DNA of 64,000 bases from Paenibacillus pabuli (lineage in GTDB: Bacteria; Bacillota; Bacilli; Paenibacillales; Paenibacillaceae). Position numbers and translations under genes: made by a program. The stretch covers positions 7,502,001 through 7,566,000 of the forward strand of contig NZ_CP073714.1 of the NCBI RefSeq assembly GCF_023101145.1. The letters are read 5' to 3'. Below are positions 7,828 through 16,197 of the stretch, piece after piece. The notes beneath the pieces were generated by a model. It had not been told where the DNA came from and did not search any database. It saw nothing but the letters and a program-made list of their open reading frames with translations. Within the stretch, counting starts at the first letter, position 1; every line of letters begins with the position of its first letter.

Positions 7828-9951
7828 TTATGAAGCTTTCGCTGCAACAGCTTTTTGAATTAAAGCTTTGGCATCGTTAGTAGAAAGCCCTTGTTTAGGT
7901 TGAAGTGAGTTTTTGTCTGCTGCACTAAGAATACCTTTGTCAATCAGTTTTGCCATAGATTTCACCGCGTAAGTAGAAACGGTTTTGCCATCTTCATAAC
8001 CTGCAATGATCGTAGCAGCATCTTTATCAGAAGCTTGATCTTTCAACAATTTAGCAAGAATCGTAGCGGCTTCTTCACGAGTGATATCACGATCAGGATT
8101 GAAGTTACCACCGTAGCCTTGAATAAATCCAGCATGTGTCGCTTCAGCGATTGCATCTGCATATGCAGCGTTAGCAGCAACATCCTTGAATGCAGGTGCT
8201 GAAGTTACTTCGTTCAGTTTCAACAGTTCTACCAAAGCAGTAACAAATTCAGCACGGGAAATGAATTCTGTTGTTGCAGGTGTTTCTGTTGGCTCTGTAG
8301 ATGCAGCCAGATTCGTGATACGTCCTTCCGTTGCAGCTTGAATAGCGCCGCCTTTATACGCATCTACGATGTATTGGTAGAATACATCCAAATCGATAGG
8401 ACCTGCCAAGGATGATTTGGCATCCACTAGCACTTTATAGTTATCTCCACCTGCAGCCATAAAGTTGTTAACTACAGCCGTATATGTTTTTCCAGGATCA
8501 ATAGGTGTGCCATCTTCAAGACTAAGACTAGTCACACGTTCTGCTACTGGCTTATTGAAATCTGCAGTATATTTCAAGCCAGAGATTTGCAGTGTTTTTG
8601 TGTTAGGTGTACCGTCAGCATTGGTTCCCCATTGCTGCTGCAACAACGTTTTAATTTGTTCACCAGTCAACTCCAGTTTCACTAGAGTATTGCCAAAAGG
8701 TTGGATTTTAGCAAGATCAGCAAAGGTTACATCGCCTTGCGGCAGGTCCGCACGAATACCACCTGGATTCATAAATGCAAAGTCTGCTTCGCTTGCTTTA
8801 TCACCAAAGTCTGCTTGGCGCATTGCATCTGCAATCAGGTTACCTAGAGCGGCTTCGTTATTATAAGCATCTGTACGAGTGACAGAACCGTCCGTAGTAC
8901 CTACTGGCTTAGTAAGCTCAGGATGCTTGTCTAAAGATTTTTTAATAATAGCTAAAGATTCAGGGTCTTCTTTTACACCCTCTTGGAAAGTCGTTGTAAC
9001 GGTAGCTGATTTCTCAGTTACATCCCCGGTAGCAGGGTCAATCATCAATTTAATATCTTCAAATGCTGTACCATAAGAATACGCTTGGACGATCAATTTA
9101 CCATTCACTTCACCGTTAGCCAAAGCATGGTTGTCGCCTGCAACGATAACGTCAACAGGGGAATCTGCTGGCAAAGCTTTTGCTAAATCAGCCGCTTCTC
9201 CAGTGGTTACGCCTTCTTTGGTTGTTGCTGGATCATGCGCCAGAACGATGATCGTTTCTACACCTTTATCTTGCAATTCTTTTGCATATTTATTAACGGC
9301 TTCAACTTCTTCTTCTGCGCTTAAGAAACGCACGCCAGCTGTCCCAGATGGGGATACTTTGGCAGGTGTGGATTTCGTCACTAATCCGATGAATCCGATT
9401 TTGACTCCGCCCACTTCTTTAATAACATACGGCTGAAGCAATGTTTTGCCAGTGGCAGTTTCAACAACGTTTGCATTGACGTAATCAAATTTTGCACCAG
9501 CATGAGTTACTTTGCCTTCTTTTGGATCAAGGCCACCAAAGATTTGTGCCTTCAAGGCAGCGATACCTTGGTCGAATTCATGATTGCCTAGAGAAGCTAC
9601 ATCAAAGCCCATCATATTCATCCATTCCATGGTAGGCTCGTCACGATCGAGAGATGAGACTGGAGCAGATGCACCCACAGAGTCGCCATTATGGAAGAGT
9701 AGGGAATGTTCATATTTTGCTTGAGCTTCTTTTAAGTAGGTTGCTAGAATCGGAGCCGTTCCTGCCTTTTTTTCACTAACGATCGATGTGGTATCTAACT
9801 GACCATGGAAGTCATTGATACCAATCAAGTGTACTTCTACATCTTTGCCTGCGGCAGAGACAGAACCCGCTGCGCCCAATAGTTGTGTGAGTAATAGTGC
9901 AGCAGTTGCCACACGAATTGTGCTTTGGCCCAGAACTTTTTTCCAATACAT
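7828..9951 (-). CDS. Surface-anchored 5'-nucleotidase / 2',3'-cyclic phosphodiesterase with SLH domains
   Basis: 707 residues. A signal peptide (residues 1-33, ending SVSAA) is followed by a calcineurin-like phosphoesterase domain with GINDFHGQ, FHNGDSVGAS, LGNHEFDQG and VAGDNHA metal-ligand motifs (about 40-330), then a 5'-nucleotidase C-terminal substrate domain (about 350-545; NPGGIRADLP, QPFGNTLV) and two SLH repeats (about 565-705; GYGGNFNPDRDITREEAATI shows the motif). It should dephosphorylate extracellular nucleotides while bound to cell-wall polymer through SLH. Two SLH copies, not the usual three. ATG 9951 follows AGAGGGG at a slightly long distance. Confidence 0.93.
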   Translation of the reverse strand: MYWKKVLGQSTIRVATAALLLTQLLGAAGSVSAAGKDVEVHLIGINDFHGQLDTTSIVSEKKAGTAPILATYLKEAQAKYEHSLLFHNGDSVGASAPVSSLDRDEPTMEWMNMMGFDVASLGNHEFDQGIAALKAQIFGGLDPKEGKVTHAGAKFDYVNANVVETATGKTLLQPYVIKEVGGVKIGFIGLVTKSTPAKVSPSGTAGVRFLSAEEEVEAVNKYAKELQDKGVETIIVLAHDPATTKEGVTTGEAADLAKALPADSPVDVIVAGDNHALANGEVNGKLIVQAYSYGTAFEDIKLMIDPATGDVTEKSATVTTTFQEGVKEDPESLAIIKKSLDKHPELTKPVGTTDGSVTRTDAYNNEAALGNLIADAMRQADFGDKASEADFAFMNPGGIRADLPQGDVTFADLAKIQPFGNTLVKLELTGEQIKTLLQQQWGTNADGTPNTKTLQISGLKYTADFNKPVAERVTSLSLEDGTPIDPGKTYTAVVNNFMAAGGDNYKVLVDAKSSLAGPIDLDVFYQYIVDAYKGGAIQAATEGRITNLAASTEPTETPATTEFISRAEFVTALVELLKLNEVTSAPAFKDVAANAAYADAIAEATHAGFIQGYGGNFNPDRDITREEAATILAKLLKDQASDKDAATIIAGYEDGKTVSTYAVKSMAKLIDKGILSAADKNSLQPKQGLSTNDAKALIQKAVAAKAS

Positions 9952-10370
9952 GAATTAACAAAACCCCTCTCCAATTATAGATCCTGAAATATTTTACCAT
10001 AGTTCAATTCATAAAAGTCGTAGAATATATCAAATGAGTGTAAAAATTTCGGAAGATTACTAGAGAAGATGCAGACGAGAAGTTATGACGCATTGGATGT
10101 GAGTGATAGATTCAAAATTCCATATAGATAAATATGGATTTTGTATTTTTGGATTGCTATAATGGAAAAAAAAGTATTAAATCTCACCGATGCTGCGATT
10201 CCTCTATCAAAGCACAAGCAATACTCGCTTCCATCTCCTAAAAGCACACATCCCATTACATAATAGTATCAAAAATTTTCATGCTTTCTATTAAAGGAGG
10301 TGACCGTTAGCAGCATTTTAGATCTTAGTTCCCGCCTTTCCTACCCGTATAAAAAATAGGAGCGTGTCCA
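9952..10370. other. Intergenic region, no gene seen
   Basis: About 420 bp between the divergent nucleotidase and lectin genes. An AAAGGAGGTGACC stretch at ~10294 looks like a ribosome binding site, but the only frame behind it is a 19-codon run with GTG placed on top of the site; I do not call it a gene. Confidence 0.5.
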
Positions 10371-10997
10371 ATGAACAAACGACTTTTCCCAAAAACGATT
10401 CGAATTCTTATGGCTTGCTTGTTGATTCTTGCATTTGCCGTACCCACGACAGCTTCTGCCGGCTATCTTGGAGATAAGCTCACAATCGGCCAAAGCATGG
10501 CGAAGGGGGACTATCTCACCTCCCAAGATGGCAGGTTCTCAGCCATTTGGCAGAATGACGGGAACTTCGTTATCTATCAGAACGGTTCTTCTCTTTGGAG
10601 CAGCGGGACCAGTAACAGTGGGGCTCTTTCGTTTACATTCGAACCACAATACGGGAAACCTGTTATGTATAAATATGGCATGAAATATCAAGATGTTTAC
10701 CAATATGGTTATCGTTATGGTTTCAACCCGGCTACAGGTAAATTCGAATATTACACCGGTTGGGGATGGGATAAAGTTTTGGTGATTGATACTTCTGTAC
10801 AGGTAGCTGCTTGGTCTCCCAACACCACCTCATGGATTCCAGGCCATCATGGGGGCAGCTTACCAGCTAACACAACGGGGGACACCCTGGTCATGCAAAG
10901 TGATGGGAATTTAGTTCTCTATAACACAACGCTGACCAATAACAATTATCCGAACAGTTGGATTCCTGTCTGGGCTTCGAATACGGGCGGGCGCTAA
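10371..10997 (+). CDS. Secreted bulb-type lectin (B_lectin) domain protein
   Basis: 208 residues. Residues 1-30 are a signal peptide (ends TASAG). The mature protein has two monocot-mannose-binding-lectin motifs of the form QxDGNxVxY: QNDGNFVIY (about 64-72) and QSDGNLVLY (about 176-184), each followed by a W-S/A-S strand (LWSSGT, VWASNT). A Tyr-rich insert (MYKYGMKYQDVYQYGYRYGF) separates the two. Such modules bind mannose-type sugars; in Gram-negatives they also build lectin-like bacteriocins, but no bacteriocin feature beyond the lectin folds is visible. ATG 10371 follows AGGAG. It is a single gene with a strong terminator. Confidence 0.82.
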   Translation: MNKRLFPKTIRILMACLLILAFAVPTTASAGYLGDKLTIGQSMAKGDYLTSQDGRFSAIWQNDGNFVIYQNGSSLWSSGTSNSGALSFTFEPQYGKPVMYKYGMKYQDVYQYGYRYGFNPATGKFEYYTGWGWDKVLVIDTSVQVAAWSPNTTSWIPGHHGGSLPANTTGDTLVMQSDGNLVLYNTTLTNNNYPNSWIPVWASNTGGR

Positions 10998-11002
10998 AAG
11001 AT

Positions 11003-11034
11003 AAAGAGCCGCATGATGCGCGGCTCTTTTTTTG
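11003..11034 (+). terminator. Terminator of the lectin gene
   Basis: AAAGAGCCGC / GCGGCTCTTT stem with a 7-nt loop followed by a run of seven T plus GTTTT. Confidence 0.92.
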
Positions 11035-11151
11035 TTTTCCGAGGAAGCTGATAGATTACTTACATGTAGCGAGGGATATCTACATACAAGAAACTTTAAC
11101 AAGTATTTTTCGTATTAAATTGACTAATTAACCTATTCAGGATGTGATAGT

Positions 11152-11697
11152 TTGACAGGAATTATAGGTGTTTTAGTCTTAATAATAGGATTAATTATGG
11201 CGATTTGGCCTTACTTTGCTTGGTATTTACGACTGGGATGGAAGTTTAAAGATGCGGAGCCAAGTGATTTAGCATTAAATGCTGGACGGATCTCAGGTAT
11301 TGTCTTTGTGATTGTCGGTTTTATACTGATCGTTTCAAGTTGCTCCACAGGAAGAGGAGCGGACAGCAAATGGGCAGAACAATTTAAAGAAAAACTTGAT
11401 ACAGGGCAAGTAAAAGAAATCAGTATCGGCATGATTAATCCCATCATATTAAGCAAGGAAGAAAAAAATACGGTTATCCAAATGATACAAGATGCAGAAC
11501 TTAGACCTTTTGATGTAGGTGATGTTGTTGGATTGAACAATGCTGGGTAAATTACATTTACAGATGAAACGAGCCTAGGCATCGTTATTTTCGGACCATC
11601 TAGAGGAATCGAATTGCATTCAAAGGCTACCGAGATGGAGTATGAGATAATGAGTGAAGAGTTAAAAAATTGGTTTCAAACAAATTATAGTGATTAG
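11152..11697 (+). pseudogene. DUF6199-like membrane protein gene interrupted by an in-frame stop
   Basis: From TTG 11152 (after AGGATG) an intact frame gives two membrane helices (about 3-24 and 45-63) separated by WKFKDAEPSDLALNAGR, matching DUF6199-type small membrane proteins, then a soluble part. It stops at TAA 11548-11550, but the same frame continues without interruption for 48 codons (ITFTDETSLGIVIFGPSRG, then EIMSEELKNWF) to TAG at 11695-11697, directly before a strong terminator. This is best read as one ~181-residue gene with a nonsense mutation. Function unknown. Confidence 0.7.
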
Positions 11698-11718
11698 TAT
11701 TGTCATTATAATATTCAA

Positions 11719-11747
11719 GAACCTCACCATGGTGAGGTTCTTTTTTT
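11719..11747 (+). terminator. Terminator after the DUF6199-like gene
   Basis: GAACCTCACC palindrome arms (22 bp in all) followed by seven T. Confidence 0.9.
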
Positions 11748-11910
11748 GTTTAGAAAAAAAAAACTACTTTTCGCAACCACAGTGGTTATCAACCGAAACC
11801 TACATGATAATTGCGACAGACGAAAGCTTTGTTACGGATAAAACTTCTTCCATATTGAGGCTTTAAATTCTTGTTTTCACATCAGACCCTAATGAATATA
11901 TCAGGGGTAA

Positions 11911-12553
11911 CTAATTCTTATTTCGTTTGTTAACTTCAAGCTTAATAAACTCTGGCAAATAATTAGGAGTACAGCCCTTTGATACCATTTCATCTTTATA
12001 AAGGCCCGTTATCTCACCTAGTTTGATAAAACGTGCACGATACATTTCATCAAAAACGCCTATCCAGGATGCGGTGAAATTCATAACCCATTGAACTTCC
12101 GCTTCTTCCTGCGTAATATTAGCTTCAATTGTAGATAGTAAGTCTTCGGTGTTATCAGGTGGTGTTTGTCCAGTCCATCTCAATCGCGCTTGATAATACC
12201 AAAAAGCTCGCCTTTGAAGAGCAGAAGAGTTATTTTCCCATGACTCCATCAATGCAATGGTCTTCTTGTCTTTGGTGAGCTGATTAGCCGTTAACCAATC
12301 CATTAAGTTATTTCGCTCATCAAAAGTGTAAGTCTGCATATCCTTATCAAGCTTATTAAGCACTTCTTGTGAAAGAAATTTTTTATCCATATTTAAGATA
12401 GCTAATAGTCTGGGAAAAACTCTTCGGTTGACCAAAGTTCCATAGCTAGTTCGCGATCTTTTTTAATGTCCTTCGCGATTTTTCGTAATTCGCCTAGCTT
12501 AGTTTTACTATTGATCTGTTGTATAATCTTCCTTCTTCTGAATAAAATTTCAT
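11911..12553 (-). pseudogene. DNA alkylation repair protein (AlkD-like, HEAT-type), frameshifted
   Basis: The C-terminal ~160 residues (11911-12405) read well as an AlkD-like helical-repeat glycosylase: LQRRAFWYYQARLRWTGQ, then WVMNFTASWIGVFDEMYRARF. The preceding ~45 residues (EILFRRRKIIQQINSK ... RELAMELWSTEEFFP) are in another frame; loss of one T from a T-run near 12412-12418 explains the switch, since the product then reads EEFFPRLLAILNMDK. No start codon is found for the upstream frame. A second, diverged piece of the same gene lies at 14041-14153. Confidence 0.7.
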
Positions 12554-12676
12554 TTATGTGATTTTATTATTATTCATTTGAAAACACAGCTCTTTTATGT
12601 CCTTGGTATGATATAACAATAACTTAATTTCGTTATAGTCCTTATTGCCTCCACATGTACCACAAGGAGTGATTTA

Positions 12677-12706
12677 TTTCGCCCTACTCATGATAAGGTT
12701 CCCGTA
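12677..12706 (-). repeat. rlmH-type att site copy A
   Basis: On the minus strand it reads TTACGGGAACCTTATCATGA then GTAGGGCGAAA, a diverged copy of the rlmH 3' end at 33892-33920. It is the leftmost copy I can find. It is intergenic and in the same orientation as all the others. Confidence 0.75.
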
Positions 12707-12757
12707 ATGTATCTAAGCACAAAACACAGATTGACCATAAAGTTAATATAATGATTT

Positions 12758-12786
12758 AAGCCACTCCCTATACAATGGAGTGGCTT
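12758..12786. terminator. Hairpin downstream of the 12834-13760 gene
   Basis: AAGCCACTCC / GGAGTGGCTT with a 9-nt loop. The T tract is poor on both strands. The same stem sequence occurs in the terminator at 16068-16095. Confidence 0.55.
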
Positions 12787-12833
12787 TGGTAAATTGTTTT
12801 GTTTATTGAAAATTGTATGACCAACTCATTGAT

Positions 12834-13760
12834 TCACTTCACTTGTAAGAAGTCAGATTTATGTGATTCATAGCTGTCATATATACCTGTGAAATAACCA
12901 CTTTTTCTAGCCTGATCTTCGTGAAACCTTTTTAAATTTATGTAGTTCTGTTTAGCATTTTCTTTGATAGTATGGCTAATATAATACCCTGCGTACTCTT
13001 CAGTTGATGGAATTGGAAGAATTATTTTTTCAGAATTAACATATAAATTGTCTTCATTATAAACTACTTGTATATCAAATTTGTAAATTGCTGGCATTAT
13101 GGGGTCACCTAAATCATTTGCAATTCTTAGTCTAAACCTATCGACTCCATTAGGTTCCACACTTTGTGATATAGTATAGTTTTTTGTTTCTAATCCAGAA
13201 AGTAACATATCATAAGTGTAAGATGATTCAATTCTATCAAAGTAAATTGCATGTGGGTTAATCATTTCATAAAAATCATGAATATTAAACACAACTCTTT
13301 TTAAAAATGCAACTTCATCACCTATATTTCTAAATTTTACATCCAATATTGGAAACTTTTCTCCGTCATCAGCTTCAAGAATTTCTAAATCTATTATTTT
13401 AATTTCGGCTTTTTTTTTATTATCACTATTTATAGTAATAGTGTTCCCAGAACCATTTATAACGTGACTATTATTAAATGAACTCCTACTATTATCCTGT
13501 GCATATGTACTTCTAGGTTTAGCTAACATAAGGATTTCCTTTAATTCTATATCATCATCAATCGCAGCTTCTAAAAATTTTACACTTTTCTTATATTCAG
13601 TTGGAATTTCGTTAATTTTTGTTGCAATGGTTTCATAGTCTCTCTCATCTAATGCCCAGCTCTTAAGATGTTTTTTTAAATATTCACTCGTGACAAAACC
13701 TACTTTTTTAATACTGTCCCAAGCTAAACCTGACAGTATAGACGATGTTAAAAAATCCAT
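12834..13760 (-). CDS. Unknown 308-residue protein, possible defence-associated gene
   Basis: I do not recognise a named family. Three parts are visible: an N-terminal helical ~80 residues (LTSSILSGLAWDSIKKVGF, then YLKKHLKSW), a low-complexity polar linker with NNSHVINGSGNTITINS (about 90-110), and a C-terminal ~190-residue beta-rich domain (KFRNIGDEVAFLKRVVFNI; GVDRFRLRIANDLGD). The layout of a short helical adaptor, an NGSGNTI-type linker and a beta domain recalls some small phage-defence proteins, but this is only an impression. Codons are clearly more AT-rich than in the neighbours, suggesting recent transfer. It is the only gene between att copies A and B. Confidence 0.7.
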   Translation of the reverse strand: MDFLTSSILSGLAWDSIKKVGFVTSEYLKKHLKSWALDERDYETIATKINEIPTEYKKSVKFLEAAIDDDIELKEILMLAKPRSTYAQDNSRSSFNNSHVINGSGNTITINSDNKKKAEIKIIDLEILEADDGEKFPILDVKFRNIGDEVAFLKRVVFNIHDFYEMINPHAIYFDRIESSYTYDMLLSGLETKNYTISQSVEPNGVDRFRLRIANDLGDPIMPAIYKFDIQVVYNEDNLYVNSEKIILPIPSTEEYAGYYISHTIKENAKQNYINLKRFHEDQARKSGYFTGIYDSYESHKSDFLQVK

Positions 13761-13980
13761 TTAATATCCTCCTTTAGAAATATAGTACCCCTACCTGAGG
13801 CCTCTTGGTCTACTATACCCATGAAGCCCCCTTAGTTATCGGTAGTACATATTTCGACACAAAAAGGAAGATACCTCCACCCTAATAAGTGAAATTTTGA
13901 CCTGAGTTTAAGAAATTTGTTCCCACCTACTCTCAAGTCGGAAATTAGTTTATATGGAATTCCTCAACTCAAATTACCCT

Positions 13981-14012
13981 CATCCATCACTCATCGTACG
14001 GTTCACCGTATC
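13981..14012 (-). repeat. rlmH-type att site copy B (diverged)
   Basis: The minus strand reads GATACGGTGAACCGTACGAT then GAGTGATGG. The central GGTGAACCGTA is intact; the outer parts have drifted. Confidence 0.6.
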
Positions 14013-14040
14013 ATTCTAGAATAAAGACGAAAGTCTTTAA

Positions 14041-14153
14041 AAAATCTTTGTTGTTATCAGGCGGTGTTTGTCCAGTCCATCTCAATCGGGCTTGATAATA
14101 CCAAAAGTCTCGCCTTTGAAGAGCGGAAGGGCTATTTCCCATGACTCCATCAA
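14041..14153 (-). pseudogene. Second fragment of the AlkD-like gene
   Basis: About 110 bp that align, with about ten differences, to 12141-12252 inside the AlkD-like pseudogene (shared stretches include GTCCAGTCCATCTCAATCG and CTCGCCTTTGAAGAGC). It encodes the same peptide region around ARLRWTGQ. It is a diverged duplicate, not a copy of a whole gene. Confidence 0.75.
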
Positions 14154-14169
14154 CCTATCCTCTGTCGGC

Positions 14170-14283
14170 GTGGCGAAGGAGCTTGCTGTCCTCGATTTCC
14201 CCGCTCTTCCTTGTACGAGCCATTCGGTGAACATAGTTTTCGTTTTCTTGGGGCAATTCATAGTACTGATATGACTGATATTC
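14170..14283 (-). pseudogene. Remnant of a DEAD-box RNA helicase, motif VI region
   Basis: The minus strand encodes YQYYELPQENENYVHRMART then RKSG. This matches the C-terminal helicase domain around motif VI (usual form ENYVHRIGRTGRAG) with substitutions at key arginines/glycines. No other helicase motif is present. It is joined directly to the AlkD fragment. Confidence 0.6.
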
Positions 14284-14443
14284 TCCCATATCGATCCTTC
14301 TCACAATAAGATAAGCTTATTTTCATATATTTACAAATAAATGTGTTAGACTACTAAAGAAGAATTGCCGATCTATACTAAAGAACGATACACAACTGGA
14401 TGCAGACCGTTAGTAAGATAAACATAGCTAGAAAGGAAACCCC

Positions 14444-15391
14444 ATGAATATTCCCTTGAAGCAACTCATGAAATCACCCGCATTTCCCGGTGGAATCATA
14501 ACCATTCTGATATTTTATCTGGATTACTTTCAATTTGAACTTGTTGAAAAATTTCTGCTTTATGCGGCTTTCGTCATTGTGCCTCTTGTGATTTTACTTT
14601 TGAACCATGACGAAAAGAATACACATCAACGAATGATTTATGCTGCTATGAAATGGCTTCAATTTCCCGCAGCGCTTCTTACCCTAACCTCAGTAATGAG
14701 TAGTAGAGTGTGGGGGTTAGAAGGCACGCCAATCCCAGGAATTCTGTCACTTGGGTGGCTACTGTTCACATTGCTGCTTGGCATCTATGGCTTGACCACA
14801 ATTGTGATCTCTAAAGGAAAAGCAGCGGAAATAGCGATTGGCGCGGGGCTCGTTTATTTTTTTATCGGAGGCATTTGGTTTACCTTATATCAATATCAAA
14901 TAAACCTCTTTCAGGCTAATCCTGCAACGCACGCATTAAGCTCGGTTCACTTTCATTTTTCATCTGCAATCGTTCCGATTTTTATTGGTGCACTGGGACG
15001 CATCATGACGAAGAAAAGCTGGTATCCTTGGGTCGTTGCTATCGATATCATCGGACCCATTTTGATTGCTATTGGTATGATTTTCTCCAAGCCGATTGAA
15101 TACGTCGGTGTCACTTTGTTCGCATGTAATATTGTGGTTTACACCGCTTATCTCCTTACTTACTTGAGAAAAAACGCCTTGGATATTAAGGCAGCTTTCT
15201 TCTTAGGCCTTTCTTGCCTAGCCTTTTACACGGTGATTGTCATTTCCATCTTCTATCCGTTACTGAAAAATATGTACTCCTTAACCATACTCGATTTCAT
15301 TCCCATCTATGGATCTCTGCATGCGTTTGGTTTTGTCTTATGTGGACTTATTGGTTGGGTGTATATGGTAGGCTTCATTAAGGAAAAATGA
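14444..15391 (+). CDS. YndJ-like multi-pass membrane protein
   Basis: 315 residues with about nine hydrophobic segments. Two conserved histidine patches, SVHFHFSSAIVPIFIGALGR (about 165-185) and SLHAFGFVLCG (about 290-300), are typical of the YndJ family of Bacillales. Function of the family is not established. ATG 14444 follows GAAAGGA. Single gene. Confidence 0.75.
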   Translation: MNIPLKQLMKSPAFPGGIITILIFYLDYFQFELVEKFLLYAAFVIVPLVILLLNHDEKNTHQRMIYAAMKWLQFPAALLTLTSVMSSRVWGLEGTPIPGILSLGWLLFTLLLGIYGLTTIVISKGKAAEIAIGAGLVYFFIGGIWFTLYQYQINLFQANPATHALSSVHFHFSSAIVPIFIGALGRIMTKKSWYPWVVAIDIIGPILIAIGMIFSKPIEYVGVTLFACNIVVYTAYLLTYLRKNALDIKAAFFLGLSCLAFYTVIVISIFYPLLKNMYSLTILDFIPIYGSLHAFGFVLCGLIGWVYMVGFIKEK

Positions 15392-15584
15392 TTGTCAAGG
15401 AGATTAGATAGGTTGGTACATCTTTATGCGTAATTAAATACAAAATCATGAATTGGTGTATGTGATTTTTGGGCTGACCCATCGGCTTCATAGGAGTAGT
15501 TTAGTCAGGTTCGTGCTATAATAGTGATCACATAAATAACATTCATCATTCTGCCGAGATGGCGATGATTAAGGAGATTGGATT

Positions 15585-16037
15585 TTGACGAACAACCATG
15601 ATATTGGAGCAGTTAACGAACTACCGGAGAACTTTGAAGAGCTCAAACGAGCGGCCAACCGGACGTCAAGCTGGAGAGACAGACTGAATGCGGTGAACGA
15701 ATTGGGGAACTGGGATACAGCACCTACCATAAAGTTGCTACATTCTGTTTTGAAAAATGATCAAGTTTTCCAGGTGCGTGAAGCCGCATATTCCAAGCTG
15801 AAACAATTAGATGAAGATGTACAAATGCCTGCCAAAAACAAAGGTGAGCTGTTTAAAGGTACTAACAAAATTTTGCTCCGGATCAAAAAAAGCCTTCCTG
15901 AAGGTCACACATTTGAGGAGTTTAAGGAAAAACTGCAAAAGACACGTCTGGATCTCTATGATACTTACGAGGGCGACAAAGATGCTGAGTTCGACTCTTG
16001 GCTCCATGGAATTTGGGAGACACTAGGCAGAGGATAG
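15585..16037 (+). CDS. Small HEAT-repeat protein
   Basis: 150 residues. Residues ~30-70 form one HEAT repeat (RLNAVNELGNWDTAPTIKLL, then REAAYSKLKQL), followed by a charged helical tail with KKSLPEGHTFEEFKEKLQKT. Starts at TTG 15585, eight bases after AAGGAG. HEAT proteins of this size generally act as binding scaffolds; partner unknown. A terminator follows. Confidence 0.75.
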   Translation: MTNNHDIGAVNELPENFEELKRAANRTSSWRDRLNAVNELGNWDTAPTIKLLHSVLKNDQVFQVREAAYSKLKQLDEDVQMPAKNKGELFKGTNKILLRIKKSLPEGHTFEEFKEKLQKTRLDLYDTYEGDKDAEFDSWLHGIWETLGRG

Positions 16038-16067
16038 TCGTTGTTCACCGTATATTAGCTGAACACG

Positions 16068-16095
16068 AAGCCACTCCAAAAAATGGAGTGGCTTC
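16068..16095. terminator. Terminator after the HEAT-repeat gene
   Basis: GAAGCCACTCCA and its reverse complement with a 4-nt A loop, followed by TTTATTTCTT. Confidence 0.85.
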
Positions 16096-16197
16096 TTTAT
16101 TTCTTATTATTTTGATTTCCATCAGAGCAAAGTTATAGGCTACATTCCATTTCACATGTACATTCTCTGTACGATACAAAGTGATGTGATATAAAAT

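Noticed and set aside
16036..16060. TTGTTCACCGTATA resembles the centre of the att repeat
   Set aside because: Only about 11 bases match (minus strand ATACGGTGAAC), the CGTATCAYAARTA half is absent and it lies just behind the HEAT-repeat gene. Too weak to count as a tenth copy.
12758..16095. Shared AAGCCACTCC hairpins as cassette borders
   Set aside because: Both are ordinary hairpins at gene ends with a common stem sequence, and they do not lie at att sites.
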